Shown: positions 1 through 8,866, numbered from the stretch's first letter. The stretch is DNA of 64,000 nt from Microbacterium candidum (GCF_030315975.1 NZ_JASXSZ010000002.1:62001-126000); one strand, 5' to 3'. The notes: generated from the sequence alone by a model not told the origin. A program made the numbers and translations.

Positions 1-2
1 TC

Positions 3-2030
3 TTCGCGATGTTCGCGAGCTGGAGCGCACCCGACCGCATGGCCCTCTTCGCGCTGATCCCCATCCTCGCCGCCGGGCTGCTCTGGATGCTGGCGAACCT
101 CTCCCGCCAGCGCTACGACGTGCTGCCCGGCATGGCAGGACACAAGGTCGGCGCCGAGGAAGGTCTCGTCCCGGAGACGGAGCCGCCGACGGCGCTGCTG
201 TCGAACCCCGGATTCTGGTCGAACCGCATCACGCGCCACCTCGCGCACGCGCACTTCGCCGGAGCGATCTTCCTCACGATCACCCTCGTCGGCGCCCACG
301 CCGCGTTCCGCTGGAGCGCCACGTGCGTGGGGCTCGGCCACTTCACCGTCTGCACTGCGACGGCCTGGCGCAACATCTGGTTCGACCTCGGGTTCGCGCT
401 CACCGTGCTCGGCCTCGTGGGGCTCATCGCCACGGTCGTCATCGTCTTCCTGCTCCCCACGACGGCGGTGACGCCGATCGAGCAGCAGAAGCGGCCCCTG
501 TGGACGGCTCGGGCGGGCGGTGTCCTGCTCGGGGCCTCCGCGGTCCTCTTCCTCCTGCTGGAGGTGTATCTGCTCGTCGCGTGGTTCCGGCCCGGGATCG
601 TGGTGCCGATGCGGCTGTACGGCGCGGGCACGACGCCGCTCATCATCGTCACCGCCGCCGCCGTCATCGCGCTCTCCGGGGTGTTCTGGCGGAGCCTGCG
701 GCCGAGGGCGGCTGCGGGTGCCTCGAAGCCGGCGAGCGATCGACGTGCAACGGCGTGGCACGGATGCGGACCCGCCGCGTTCATGACCTTCGCCCTCGTC
801 ACCGCGGTGTCCACGAGCGCGATCATCACCGTGACCGTGGGCACGTGGCTGAACGGCAAGGCGCCGGCCGCGGCGCTCGTCGACGGCGGACGGATTTCGA
901 TCTCGGCGAGCTATGTCGCGATCGGCTCGTGCATCGTCGTGGGCCTCGTCATCTTCCTCGCCATTGCGGGAGGATGGCTCGCCCTGCCCGCTCTGCGCGG
1001 TCCGTCGGCGGCGCGTGCCGCCGACTGGAATGCGCCCATGGATGCGGCCCAGACCGCCGCGCTCATCCCCGACGGCGCGGGCGTGCTGCCCCCGTCGTCG
1101 GAGACCGTGTACTCGTGGATCGAACGCCAGCGGAGCCTCGCGGCCCGCGTGCATATGGCCGAGCCCGTCGGGGCAATCGGCGCGGTGGCCCTCGGGGCGG
1201 CCGTGGCCGTCGGCGTCGTATGGGCGTGGCTCGCGTACGGTCACAGCGCTCCGCTGTGGGACGCCCTGAACCTCGGTCCCGTCGCCGTCGTGCACGCCGG
1301 CCTCAACATGCTGATGGCCTCCCTCGGCTGGATCGGCCTCGCCCTCGTGGCGATGCTCGCCGCCGGAGCCACCCACCAGTCCGCGCGGCCGGTCGCCATC
1401 GTGTGGGACGTCATCTGCTATCTGCCTCGCACCGGGCACCCGTTCGGCCCCCCGGCCTATGCGGAGCGCGCGGTGCCCGAGATCGCGGGGCGTCTGTTCG
1501 AGTGGCTGAACGATCGGCCGGACCGCCGTGCGGTGCTCGTCGGCCACAGCATGGGCTCCGTCCTGGTCGTCTCTGCCCTAGGCCTGCTCGGCTCGAGCCC
1601 GGCCACGCGCGACGTGCTCCCCCGGCTTCGCCTCATCACGTTCGGTGCGCAACTGCGGGTCTTCTTCGGTCGCATCTTCCCGGAGCTCCTCGGCCCGGAC
1701 GTGCTCGGCACCCAGCCGTCACGCGCACCGATCCTCCGCGGACCGGACCCGTGGGCGCGAGACTTCCAGGCCCCTGTCCCGGCATCGGCCTCGGGCAATC
1801 GCCTGCGCGGCGACCTCCTCCCGGACGACGGAGTGCGGTGGGTCAATCTGTGGCGCGCGACCGACATGCTGGGCTGGCCGGTCAAGAGCTCGCACGCCAA
1901 TCACATCGACCGGTATGCCGAGGAGCTGGACCTCAGCGGGTACATGCCCGACATCGGCGGCCACGACGCGTACTACCGCGTGCCGGCGTACGCACAGGCG
2001 ATGGAAGAGCTGCGGCAGACGAACGTCTGA
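3..2030 (+). CDS. Polytopic membrane protein with C-terminal alpha/beta-hydrolase-like domain (5' end probably outside window)
   Basis: The first in-window ATG is at position 9, but the frame is open to the window edge, so the true start may lie upstream. The product has about eight or nine hydrophobic segments over the first 460 residues, then a soluble C-terminal region of about 210 residues. That region carries a nucleophile-elbow-like motif, VGHSMGS, after a strand-like VLVGHS, and a late His (SSHANHID), as in lipases and serine hydrolases of the alpha/beta fold. This suggests a membrane-anchored esterase or lipase whose catalytic part is cytosolic, but the substrate is unknown. No operon partner is visible in the window. 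The hydrolase assignment rests on the elbow motif only. Confidence in a real gene is high, in function moderate. Confidence 0.8.
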   Translation, partial: FAMFASWSAPDRMALFALIPILAAGLLWMLANLSRQRYDVLPGMAGHKVGAEEGLVPETEPPTALLSNPGFWSNRITRHLAHAHFAGAIFLTITLVGAHAAFRWSATCVGLGHFTVCTATAWRNIWFDLGFALTVLGLVGLIATVVIVFLLPTTAVTPIEQQKRPLWTARAGGVLLGASAVLFLLLEVYLLVAWFRPGIVVPMRLYGAGTTPLIIVTAAAVIALSGVFWRSLRPRAAAGASKPASDRRATAWHGCGPAAFMTFALVTAVSTSAIITVTVGTWLNGKAPAAALVDGGRISISASYVAIGSCIVVGLVIFLAIAGGWLALPALRGPSAARAADWNAPMDAAQTAALIPDGAGVLPPSSETVYSWIERQRSLAARVHMAEPVGAIGAVALGAAVAVGVVWAWLAYGHSAPLWDALNLGPVAVVHAGLNMLMASLGWIGLALVAMLAAGATHQSARPVAIVWDVICYLPRTGHPFGPPAYAERAVPEIAGRLFEWLNDRPDRRAVLVGHSMGSVLVVSALGLLGSSPATRDVLPRLRLITFGAQLRVFFGRIFPELLGPDVLGTQPSRAPILRGPDPWARDFQAPVPASASGNRLRGDLLPDDGVRWVNLWRATDMLGWPVKSSHANHIDRYAEELDLSGYMPDIGGHDAYYRVPAYAQAMEELRQTNV

Positions 2031-2035
2031 GCACA

Positions 2036-2160
2036 GCTCAGCGCAGGGAGCTGAGCGGAGCGCCACCGAGGAGCGGAGTCGATTCGACGATGGGAGTGCG
2101 CCGCAGACGAATTCGATCCTCCGTTCCTCGGGTCTCCTCCGCTCGTAGACGGCCTCCGCG
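2036..2160. repeat. Nested inverted-repeat region downstream of the first gene
   Basis: Arms at about 2066-2078 (CCGAGGAGCGGAG) and 2119-2132 are complementary with one mismatch and a long loop. A second, inner complement of CGAGCGGAG type lies just outside. The region sits between two converging genes and could be a bidirectional terminator or a decayed intergenic repeat. Confidence 0.35.
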
Positions 2161-2163
2161 CGA

Positions 2164-2604
2164 TCAGGCGGCGCGCGGCTCGAGGACGAAGATCGGGATG
2201 CGGCGGTCCGTCTTCGTCTGATAGACGTCATAGTCGGGCCACGCCTGCGTCGCCCGCGCCCACCATTCGGCACGCTCGTCTCCGTCGAGCTCCCGCGCCG
2301 TGTAGTCGTGCGTCACGTCGCCGTCCTGGAGCTCGACGTGCGGGTTCTTCCTGAGGTTCCAGTACCACTGCGGGTGCTCGGGTGCACCACCCCGCGACGC
2401 CACCACGGCGTATCGTCCGTCGTGCTCGACGCGCATGAGCGCCGTCTTGCGCAGCCCGCCCGTCTTCGCGCCGACCGTCGTCAGCACGATGATCGGCTTG
2501 CCGCGCAGCTGGTTCGCGTCCGCACCGTGGGACGCTTCGAAGGTCTCGGCCTGCTTCCGCGCCCACGCCGCCGTGCTCGGCAGATACTCCCCGTCCAGTG
2601 GCAT
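2164..2604 (-). CDS. Nitroreductase family deazaflavin (F420)-dependent oxidoreductase, Ddn-like
   Basis: A 146-residue protein. Its core, [20 protein letters not shown], followed by [11 protein letters not shown] and a C-terminal WPDYDVYQ...RRIPIFVL block, is typical of the small split-barrel F420H2-dependent nitroreductase/quinone reductase family that includes mycobacterial Ddn. Length matches the family. Members use reduced F420 to reduce quinones or nitro compounds, and the native substrate here is unknown. It is transcribed in the same direction as the downstream methyltransferase-sucCD block but has its own spacing, so co-transcription is uncertain. Confidence 0.85.
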   Translation of the reverse strand: MPLDGEYLPSTAAWARKQAETFEASHGADANQLRGKPIIVLTTVGAKTGGLRKTALMRVEHDGRYAVVASRGGAPEHPQWYWNLRKNPHVELQDGDVTHDYTARELDGDERAEWWARATQAWPDYDVYQTKTDRRIPIFVLEPRAA

Positions 2605-2641
2605 GCGACCAGCCTAAGCGGCGCCCGCACGGGCAGGGCGT

Positions 2642-3232
2642 TCAGCGGATGGCAGTGCCCTCGATCAGGGGATCGACGGATCCCAGCATCCCGGGGGCGA
2701 GCTCGTCGCGCTGCTCGACCGATCGGAAGCCCGCACCCCGGATGGCGGCACCCGTATCGCGCGCCGGATCGCATCCGCTGTCGATGACGCGGGAGATCGG
2801 CCGGTAGGCGACCTGCAGCGTGCGGGTCCAGGAGCGCGGGGGTCCGGTGACGTGCTCGAAGTACACGAGCCGCCCGCCCGGTCGGAGGACCCGGACGACC
2901 TCGGCGAGCGCGCGACGCTGATCTCGCACGGAGCATAGGACCGTGCTCGCGATGACGGCGTCGACGGACGCGTCGGGCAACGGGATGTCCTCGGCGGCGG
3001 CGTGCAGGAGCCGCGAGCCGGGTCGCTCCTCGACGCGGACCGCGAGCTGGCGGAGGGCGGACCGAGACGGCTCCAGCGCGATCCAGATGACGTCCGCCGA
3101 CAGGTCGTCGGCGGCGATGCCGAACCCGGCGCCGAGGTCGAGCACGTCCCCGCGCAGGCCAGGAAGTACGCTCCGCCGCCATGCGTCGCGCAGTTCGCGG
3201 ATGGTCCGTGTCGTCGTCGGCCGGAGAGTCAC
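2642..3232 (-). CDS. Class I SAM-dependent methyltransferase (ubiE-like small-molecule type)
   Basis: A 196-residue protein with a Rossmann SAM-binding motif I, DVLDLGAGFGI, near residue 30. An acidic ribose-binding position lies in IALEPS, motif II-like DIPLPDASVDAV about residue 95, and RVLRPGGRLVYFEHV about residue 125. These are hallmarks of COG2226-type methyltransferases. The acceptor substrate cannot be read from sequence. It lies between the sucCD terminator and the nitroreductase gene on the same strand, 37 bp upstream of the latter, so the two may be co-transcribed. Confidence 0.85.
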   Translation of the reverse strand: MTLRPTTTRTIRELRDAWRRSVLPGLRGDVLDLGAGFGIAADDLSADVIWIALEPSRSALRQLAVRVEERPGSRLLHAAAEDIPLPDASVDAVIASTVLCSVRDQRRALAEVVRVLRPGGRLVYFEHVTGPPRSWTRTLQVAYRPISRVIDSGCDPARDTGAAIRGAGFRSVEQRDELAPGMLGSVDPLIEGTAIR

Positions 3233-3263
3233 CCGGCCAGGATAGGCGCGGCCCCTGACACAG

Positions 3264-3299
3264 CACGAGGGGCGGATGCGACAGCATCCGCCCCTCGTG
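3264..3299 (-). terminator. Strong hairpin terminator after sucCD
   Basis: A perfect 16-bp inverted repeat (CACGAGGGGCGGATGC and its complement) with a 4-nt loop lies 11 bp past the sucD stop codon. There is no long T-tract, as is common in actinobacteria. Confidence 0.8.
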
Positions 3300-3309
3300 A
3301 CAGCTCGGG

Positions 3310-4212
3310 TCAGAGACCCTTGATGATCTCGCGCATGAGCTCGGCGGTCTCCGACGGCGTCTTGCCGACCTTGACGCCGGCGGCCTCGAGGGCCTCCTTC
3401 TTCGCCTGGGCGGTGCCGGCCGAGCCGGACACGATGGCGCCGGCGTGGCCCATCGTCTTGCCCTCGGGTGCGGTGAAGCCCGCGACGTAGCCGACGACCG
3501 GCTTCGTGACGTTCGCCTTGATGAACTCGGCCGCGCGCTCCTCGGCGTCTCCGCCGATCTCGCCGATCATGACGATCGCCTTGGTCTCGGGGTCGGCCTC
3601 GAACGCGGCGAGCGCGTCGATGTGGGTCGTGCCGATGACCGGGTCGCCGCCGATGCCGATGGCGGTCGAGAAGCCGTAGTCGCGCAGCTCGTACATCATC
3701 TGGTACGTCAGGGTGCCCGACTTCGACACGAGGCCGATCGGGCCCTTGCCGGTGATGTTCGCGGGCGTGATGCCGACGAGGGACTCCTCCGGGCTGATGA
3801 TGCCGGGGCAGTTCGGGCCGATGATGCGGGTCGTGCCGCCCTTGGCCTTGGCGAGCGCCCAGAACTCGGCGGAGTCCTGCACGGGCACGCCCTCGGTGAT
3901 GATGACGAGGAGCGGGATCTCGGCCTCGATGGCCTCGATCACGGCATCCTTCGTGAATGCCGGCGGGACGAACGCGATCGACACGTCAGCACCCGTCGCG
4001 GCCATCGCCTCGGCGACCGACGCGAAGACGGGGAGCTCGACATCCGAGCCGTCCTTGGCCTTGTGCAGGACGGTGGTGCCGGCCTTGCGGGCGTTCACGC
4101 CGCCCACGACCTGGGTGCCCGCCGCGAGCATGCGCGCGGTGTGCTTCGAGCCCTCGCCGCCGGTGATGCCCTGGACGATGACCTTGGAGTCCTTGTTGAG
4201 GAAGATCGTCAT
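3310..4212 (-). CDS. sucD: Succinate-CoA ligase, ADP/GDP-forming, alpha subunit
   Basis: A 300-residue protein starting [20 protein letters not shown]. It has the CoA-binding N-terminal fold, the IGPNCPGII motif at 131-139, and the active-site His in GHAGAI at residue 256 that is phosphorylated during catalysis. Length is normal for the family. It converts succinyl-CoA to succinate with substrate-level phosphorylation in the TCA cycle, as a heteromer with SucC encoded 11 bp upstream. The frame stays open upstream into sucC, but the ATG at 4212 matches the family start exactly. Confidence 0.97.
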   Translation of the reverse strand: MTIFLNKDSKVIVQGITGGEGSKHTARMLAAGTQVVGGVNARKAGTTVLHKAKDGSDVELPVFASVAEAMAATGADVSIAFVPPAFTKDAVIEAIEAEIPLLVIITEGVPVQDSAEFWALAKAKGGTTRIIGPNCPGIISPEESLVGITPANITGKGPIGLVSKSGTLTYQMMYELRDYGFSTAIGIGGDPVIGTTHIDALAAFEADPETKAIVMIGEIGGDAEERAAEFIKANVTKPVVGYVAGFTAPEGKTMGHAGAIVSGSAGTAQAKKEALEAAGVKVGKTPSETAELMREIIKGL

Positions 4213-4223
4213 GACTGTGTCCC

Positions 4224-5387
4224 TTACGCGTTCGCGAGCTCGGCGGCCTTGTCGGCGCCCTGGTCCATGTTCTCGGCGAGGGTGACGAGCGGGTGCGCCG
4301 CCTCCTCGAGGATGCGGCGGCCCTCGACGACGTTGTTGCCGTCCAGGCGCACGACGATCGGCTTGTCCGCAGCGGCGCCGAGCTCGGCGAGAGCGCCGAC
4401 GATGCCCTTGGCGACCTGGTCGCACGCGGTGATGCCGCCGAAGACGTTGACGAACACCGACTTGACCTGCGGGTCGCCGAGGATGATGCCCAGGCCGTTG
4501 GCCATGACCTCCGCGGAGGCGCCGCCGCCGATGTCGAGGAAGTTCGCCGGCTTCACATCGCCGTGGCGCTCACCGGCGTACGCGACGACGTCGAGCGTGG
4601 ACATCACGAGGCCCGCGCCGTTGCCGATGATCCCGACGGAGCCGTCGAGCTTGACGTAGTTGAGGTCGAGCTCCTTGGCCTTGGCCTCGAGCGGGTCGGC
4701 CGCGGCCTTGTCCTCGAGCAGAGGGTGGTTCGCGTGGCGGAACTCCGCGTTGTCATCGAGCGACACCTTGCCGTCGAGGGCGATGATGTCGCCCTCCTCC
4801 GTCAGGACCAGCGGGTTGACCTCGACGAGCGTCGCGTCCTCGCCGGTGTAGACGTCGTACAGCTTGACGAAGACCGGAGCGACCTTGCCGACGAGCTCGG
4901 CCGGGAAGTTCGCGGCCTCGGCGATCTCGGTCGCCTTCGCCAGGTCGATGCCGGCGGCCGGGTCGACCTCGATGCGCGCGAGGGCGTCGGGACGCTCGAC
5001 GGCGAGCTGCTCGATCTCCATGCCGCCCTCGAAGCTCGTGAGCGACAGGTAGGAGCGGTTGGCGCGGTCGAGCAGCACCGAGAAGTAGAACTCCTTGGCG
5101 ATGCGAGCGCCGCCGGCGATCATGACGCGCTTGACGATGTGGCCCTTGATGTCGAGACCGAGGATGGCCTGCGCCGCCTCGTACGCCTCGTCCGGGGTCT
5201 TCGCGACCTTGACGCCGCCGGCCTTGCCGCGGCCTCCGACCTTCACCTGGGCCTTGACGACGACGACACCGCCGATCTTCTCCGCGGCCGCCTTCGCCTC
5301 CTCAGGAGTGTCGGCGATGATGCCGGCGAGCACCGGCACCTCGTACTTCTCGAACAGATCGCGTGCCTGGTACTCGTAGAGATCCAC
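4224..5387 (-). CDS. sucC: Succinate-CoA ligase, beta subunit
   Basis: A 387-residue protein beginning [19 protein letters not shown], the canonical SucC start. It has an N-terminal ATP-grasp domain ([16 protein letters not shown] near residue 50), the ATP-grasp core [12 protein letters not shown] near 205, and a C-terminal CoA-ligase domain with NVFGGI near 320. It forms the nucleotide-binding subunit of succinyl-CoA synthetase with SucD immediately downstream. The only sizeable upstream gap carries a near-perfect palindrome (5429-5452), so this TCA operon is probably under a dedicated transcription factor. Confidence 0.97.
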   Translation of the reverse strand: MDLYEYQARDLFEKYEVPVLAGIIADTPEEAKAAAEKIGGVVVVKAQVKVGGRGKAGGVKVAKTPDEAYEAAQAILGLDIKGHIVKRVMIAGGARIAKEFYFSVLLDRANRSYLSLTSFEGGMEIEQLAVERPDALARIEVDPAAGIDLAKATEIAEAANFPAELVGKVAPVFVKLYDVYTGEDATLVEVNPLVLTEEGDIIALDGKVSLDDNAEFRHANHPLLEDKAAADPLEAKAKELDLNYVKLDGSVGIIGNGAGLVMSTLDVVAYAGERHGDVKPANFLDIGGGASAEVMANGLGIILGDPQVKSVFVNVFGGITACDQVAKGIVGALAELGAAADKPIVVRLDGNNVVEGRRILEEAAHPLVTLAENMDQGADKAAELANA

Positions 5388-5428
5388 GTGCAGTCCTTCG
5401 CTGTGGCGAATGTGGGGTGTGGGCAGAG

Positions 5429-5452
5429 AGATATCTCGATGTCGAGATATCT
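5429..5452. promoter_or_regulatory. 24-bp palindrome upstream of sucC (putative operator)
   Basis: Arms AGATATCTCGA and TCGAGATATCT are perfectly complementary around a 2-nt centre (TG). The site is about 42 bp upstream of the sucC start codon, where a repressor or activator of the operon would bind. The cognate regulator is not identifiable here. Confidence 0.6.
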
Positions 5453-5522
5453 GCCAATCCCCCAGCTTACTACCGCCGCTTGAGAGGCCCCGACGCAGAT
5501 GACACGCCGACTGTCTCGCCGA

Positions 5523-7226
5523 TCAGACGATCTCGCCGGCCGCGACGGTCTCAGCGAGCCCGTGCACGCGGGGCAGGTGGTGCGCGGTGTAGAAGTCCGC
5601 GGCCGTGAGGCGCGCCGCATCCCCTCCGTTCGAAAGGACCGCGACGGTCGCGAGGGCGTGCATCCATCCGCCGGCGAGGGTGCCGAGGAGCATGAGGTAC
5701 GGCACGCTGACGGCGAACGCGTCGCGCTGGCTCGAGACGGCGAGCAGGGATGCGGTTGCCCGGCGGGCTGCGGAGACGGCACGCTGCATCCGCTCCCCCA
5801 CGCGCTGGGCGACCGCGTCGCCGGACGCGACGAGCGCGGCGGACGTCTCGTCGATCAGCGTGAAGAGCTGCTCGGCCGTGCGGCCGCGATCGCGGATGAC
5901 CTTGCGCCCGACGAGGTCGTTCGACTGGATCGCGGTCGTGCCCTCGTAGATCGGCATGATGCGCGAGTCGCGGTAGTGCTGCGCGGCGCCGGTCTCCTCG
6001 ATGAAGCCCATGCCGCCGTGCACCTGGATGGCGTCGCTCGTGATCTGCACGGCATCCTCCGTCGCCCAGCCCTTGAGGATCGGGACGAAGAACTCGGCAA
6101 GAGTGCCGGTGCCGTCGGTCTCAGCGCGGTCGAAGAGGTCGCCGACGTACACGCCCATCGCGCGCATGGCGAAGATGTCGCTCGACATCGACAGCAGGAG
6201 GCGGCGCACGTCGGGGTGCTCCGCGATCGTCGTGCCGGCCGGTCGGTCGAGCACCGGGCCCTGCAGGCGCCCGGCCGCGTAGGCGGCGGCCCGCTGGTAG
6301 GCGCGATCGGCGATGCCGGTGGCCTGGAAGCCCATGCCGGTGCGCGCGGAGTTCATCATGACGAACATGCCGGCGAGCCCACCCCCGACCTCGCCCACGA
6401 GGTAGCCGGTGGCACCCTCGTATGCGAGCACGCACGTGGGGCTGCCGTGGATGCCGAGCTTGTGCTCGATCGCGACGGTCGTGACGGCGTTGCGCCCGCC
6501 GAGCGAGCCGTCCTCGTTCACGAGGATGCGGGGCGCGACGAACAGCGACAGACCCTTCGCACCCTCGGGAGCACCCGGCGTGCGCGCGAGGACGAGGTGC
6601 ACGATGTTCTCCGCGACGTCGTGGTCGCCCCACGTGATGAAGATCTTCTGGCCCGAGATCGACCACGTGCCGTCATCGTTCGGCGTCGCGATCGTGCGGA
6701 TGGCGCCGAGGTCGGTGCCGGCCTCGGGCTCCGTCAGGTTCATCGTGCCGGTCCACTGGCCGGAGACGAGCTTCGTGAGGTAGGTCTCGCGAAGGGCATC
6801 GGATGCAGCGGCATCCAGCGCGTGGATCTGTCCGGCGGTCAGCAGCCAGCACAGGGCGAACGCGGCGTTCGACGCGTTCCAGATCTCCCCGAGCCCCGCG
6901 CGAACGGCGGCGGGGAGGCCGTCGCCGCCCGCCGACTCCGGCGCTTCCGCGGTGACCCAGCCGGCCTCGACGAACGCCCGGTACGCCTCGGCGAATCCGG
7001 CCGGCATCCGCACGTCCCCGTCGACGAGCTGCGCGCCCTGGCGGTCGCCGAGCTCCTCGAGAGGAGCGAGGACGGATGCGGCGAAGTCGCCGGCAGCCGC
7101 GAGCACGTCGGTGGCGTCGCCCGCGGTGAGCGCACCGCCCGTGGACCGCTCGAGCAGGTCGAGGCCGAACGCCTGGCCGTACAGGAAGGCGTAGTCCTCG
7201 ACGGGGGGCTGGTAGGGCGTGGTCAT
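5523..7226 (-). CDS. Acyl-CoA dehydrogenase (FadE-type, with extra C-terminal domain)
   Basis: A 567-residue FAD-dependent acyl-CoA dehydrogenase, longer than the approximately 380-residue short-chain types because of a helical C-terminal extension. Visible family marks are MNLTEPEAGTDLG near 180 (substrate/FAD region), GQKIFITWGDHD near 210, IQVHGGMGFIEE near 400, and the IYEGTTAIQ motif near 425, whose Glu is the catalytic base in this family. The role is the first step of fatty-acid beta-oxidation, alpha-beta dehydrogenation of an acyl-CoA. It is divergent from a TetR regulator with two dyads between them, a common arrangement for fatty-acid-responsive control. Confidence 0.92.
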   Translation of the reverse strand: MTTPYQPPVEDYAFLYGQAFGLDLLERSTGGALTAGDATDVLAAAGDFAASVLAPLEELGDRQGAQLVDGDVRMPAGFAEAYRAFVEAGWVTAEAPESAGGDGLPAAVRAGLGEIWNASNAAFALCWLLTAGQIHALDAAASDALRETYLTKLVSGQWTGTMNLTEPEAGTDLGAIRTIATPNDDGTWSISGQKIFITWGDHDVAENIVHLVLARTPGAPEGAKGLSLFVAPRILVNEDGSLGGRNAVTTVAIEHKLGIHGSPTCVLAYEGATGYLVGEVGGGLAGMFVMMNSARTGMGFQATGIADRAYQRAAAYAAGRLQGPVLDRPAGTTIAEHPDVRRLLLSMSSDIFAMRAMGVYVGDLFDRAETDGTGTLAEFFVPILKGWATEDAVQITSDAIQVHGGMGFIEETGAAQHYRDSRIMPIYEGTTAIQSNDLVGRKVIRDRGRTAEQLFTLIDETSAALVASGDAVAQRVGERMQRAVSAARRATASLLAVSSQRDAFAVSVPYLMLLGTLAGGWMHALATVAVLSNGGDAARLTAADFYTAHHLPRVHGLAETVAAGEIV

Positions 7227-7247
7227 CGGCGACTCCTTGCATGTGGG

Positions 7248-7282
7248 ACTGAGGTTCAGTTTACGTGCGACTGAGTCTCACT
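7248..7282. promoter_or_regulatory. Two dyad operators between fadE-like gene and tetR
   Basis: Site 1 (7248-7260) is ACTGA-GGT-TCAGT, a perfect 5-bp dyad. Site 2 (7270-7282) is ACTGAG-T-CTCACT, a dyad with one mismatch. Their first bases are 22 bp apart, two helical turns. They overlap the region just upstream of both start codons and share the half-site ACTGAG, as expected for binding by the adjacent TetR protein. Confidence 0.6.
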
Positions 7283-7314
7283 CAAAAGGCCGTCGGCGTA
7301 TTAGGCTCCACGTC

Positions 7315-7995
7315 ATGAGCGAGTCCGCGTCACCGTCCGCATCCGCCGCCCACGACGCCGTGGTCGCGGCGGCGCTCGATCTGTTCGCCGAGCAGGGCTT
7401 CGAGGCGACGTCGGTCGAGCAGATCGCCCGCGCCGCGGGCGTCTCGCGTTCGACGTTCTTCCGGCAGTTCGGCGGCAAGGACGACGTCGTCTTCGCCGAC
7501 CATGAGCTGCTCCTCGACATGCTGCGCGACTACCTCGGCCGCACGCACGAGAATCCGTGGATCGCCGTGCGCGACGCATCCATCAAGGTGTACCGCCACT
7601 TCGCCGCCGATCCGGAGCTCGCCCGCCGCCGGTACGCGGTCGTCCGCCAGGTGCCGGCCCTGCGCGACCGCGAGATCGTCTCCGTCTTCCGCTACGAGCG
7701 CCTCTTCGACGAGTACCTGCGGCACGCCCTTCCCGGCCTCGACCCGCTTGTGGCCGTGAGCTTCGCGGCGGAGGTCACCGCCATCCACAACCACGTGCTG
7801 CGCCGCCTCATCCGCGAGACGAAGCGCGTGCCCCCGTCCGTGCTGCGCGCGGCCCTCGACGAGTCGCTCGAGCGGTTCGGTGTGCACCCGGACGGCTCAG
7901 TGGAGCACCCCGACGACGTCGTCGTCGCGGTGTTCCCGAGACGGATGCCGGCCGCCGAGGTCGCCCGGCGGCTCCGCAGCGAGCTGCCCGGCTGA
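7315..7995 (+). CDS. TetR/AcrR family transcriptional regulator
   Basis: About 226 residues from the ATG at 7315. The frame is open further upstream, but those residues are unlike the family and would run through the operators. The N-terminal TetR DNA-binding helix-turn-helix spans about residues 15-60, with ALDLFAEQGFEATSVEQIA and AAGVSRSTFFRQFGGKDDV. The ligand-binding domain is divergent. It is encoded divergently from the acyl-CoA dehydrogenase, so it probably represses that gene and itself in response to an acyl-CoA or fatty acid. That target assignment is inference from position and the dyads. Confidence 0.88.
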   Translation: MSESASPSASAAHDAVVAAALDLFAEQGFEATSVEQIARAAGVSRSTFFRQFGGKDDVVFADHELLLDMLRDYLGRTHENPWIAVRDASIKVYRHFAADPELARRRYAVVRQVPALRDREIVSVFRYERLFDEYLRHALPGLDPLVAVSFAAEVTAIHNHVLRRLIRETKRVPPSVLRAALDESLERFGVHPDGSVEHPDDVVVAVFPRRMPAAEVARRLRSELPG

Positions 7996-7997
7996 GT

Positions 7998-8025
7998 CGG
8001 CGCCTCGTTTCGAGCTCGGGCGCCG
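7998..8025 (+). terminator. Possible terminator after tetR
   Basis: A 7-bp inverted repeat (CGGCGCC and GGCGCCG) with a 14-nt loop starts 3 bp after the stop codon. It is weak and G+C-rich. Confidence 0.4.
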
Positions 8026-8103
8026 CGAAGATAAGGCAGTCGCAGCGTGTGGATAAGCACGTCGCACGCGGACGTGCCTGACTGCCCAGTACCGTACGGC
8101 CGC

Positions 8104-8562
8104 TCAGCCGCCCTCGTACGCGACGTCAAGCGGTCCGTTTTCGTCGTCGGGCGCGCAGGCCTCGACGCCGTGCTCGCGCGCGATCCGCGCGAGTCGTGCA
8201 TCGGTGGTCGCGATCGCGGCCCTCTCGCGGATCGCGGTATGCAGGACGACCGCGTCGGGCATGCGGAGACGGCTGCGTGCCCGAAGTTCGGCGAGGGGAA
8301 CGACGTCACCCTCGATGAGCGGAACGACATCTATGTCCAATGCGCGGACGGAATCATGACCAGCGAGGGCCTTCCCGTCGCGCGCCGCGTGAACGATCGA
8401 TTCGGAGACCGTCAATGCGCTGGCGAGGAGCCGCGCCGACGTCGAGTCCCGATAAACGCGCCGCGCCCATTCGGAATGAGCATCGCCCTCGTCGAAGATC
8501 GCGATCAGGACGCCTGCGTCGAAGACGATCTGCGACCCCGTCGCGCTGCTCACTCCGGCCAT
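8104..8562 (-). CDS. PIN-domain ribonuclease, VapC-like toxin
   Basis: A 152-residue PIN-domain protein. Conserved acidic positions are visible: Asp in VFDAGVLIAIFD near residue 15, Glu in TVSES near 49, Asp in RMPDAVVLHTA near 97, and Asp in ATTDARLARIA near 117. These are the metal-binding set of VapC-type endoribonucleases. The start at 8562 overlaps the 3' end of the upstream antitoxin-like gene by 13 bp, the translational coupling typical of toxin-antitoxin pairs. Expected role: RNA cleavage when freed from the antitoxin. The target RNA is unknown. Confidence 0.82.
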   Translation of the reverse strand: MAGVSSATGSQIVFDAGVLIAIFDEGDAHSEWARRVYRDSTSARLLASALTVSESIVHAARDGKALAGHDSVRALDIDVVPLIEGDVVPLAELRARSRLRMPDAVVLHTAIRERAAIATTDARLARIAREHGVEACAPDDENGPLDVAYEGG

Positions 8563-8819
8563 TCCTCGACCAACTGACGCGCGGCATTCGGGGGGTATAC
8601 GCCCGTGAAGATCCCGGAGACTTCGTCGAGCGCCCGCCAACGGTCGAGCCTCTTCTGCGTGGCCGCTTCCGCACCGCTGCGAGCGCCGTCTGTGATCAAC
8701 CGGCGGAGGATCGCCGCGCGATTGCCATGCAGTTCCGGCCACCACTCTGCGGCGCGGTCGATCGCGTCGCGGATGTCGTCGGTCTCGGTGATCATGTGCC
8801 GAGGGCGGGCGGTGGGCAT
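8550..8819 (-). CDS. VapB-like antitoxin
   Basis: A small 89-residue protein directly upstream of and overlapping the PIN-domain gene. It contains RDAIDRAAEWWPELHGNRAAILRRLITDGA, which resembles a ribbon-helix-helix segment, and an acidic C-terminal tail (VEEWPE) suitable for binding the toxin. I chose the ATG at 8819 because a promoter-like -10 lies 6-12 bp upstream. The specific antitoxin family is not recognised with certainty, and the assignment leans on gene order and size. Confidence 0.7.
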   Translation of the reverse strand: MPTARPRHMITETDDIRDAIDRAAEWWPELHGNRAAILRRLITDGARSGAEAATQKRLDRWRALDEVSGIFTGVYPPNAARQLVEEWPE

Positions 8820-8866
8820 GACCCGAGTGTAACACCTATCGCGATGGTGCAGCACCTGTCGGGATG
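8820..8866 (-). promoter_or_regulatory. Leaderless-type promoter and direct-repeat operator of the toxin-antitoxin pair
   Basis: On the minus strand a TACACT -10 element sits about 7 nt from the antitoxin ATG, which suggests a leaderless mRNA. It lies within the dyad GTGT-T-ACAC. Just upstream, the 14-bp element CACCTRTCGSGATG occurs twice (8833-8846, 8853-8866) at a 20-bp period, suited to cooperative autoregulation by the antitoxin complex. Confidence 0.5.

Noticed and set aside
4293..5483. Long plus-strand open frames over sucCD
   Set aside because: They are antisense to sucCD, show Val/Asp/Arg-biased composition and have no family motifs. They arise because high G+C at third positions opens opposite-strand frames.
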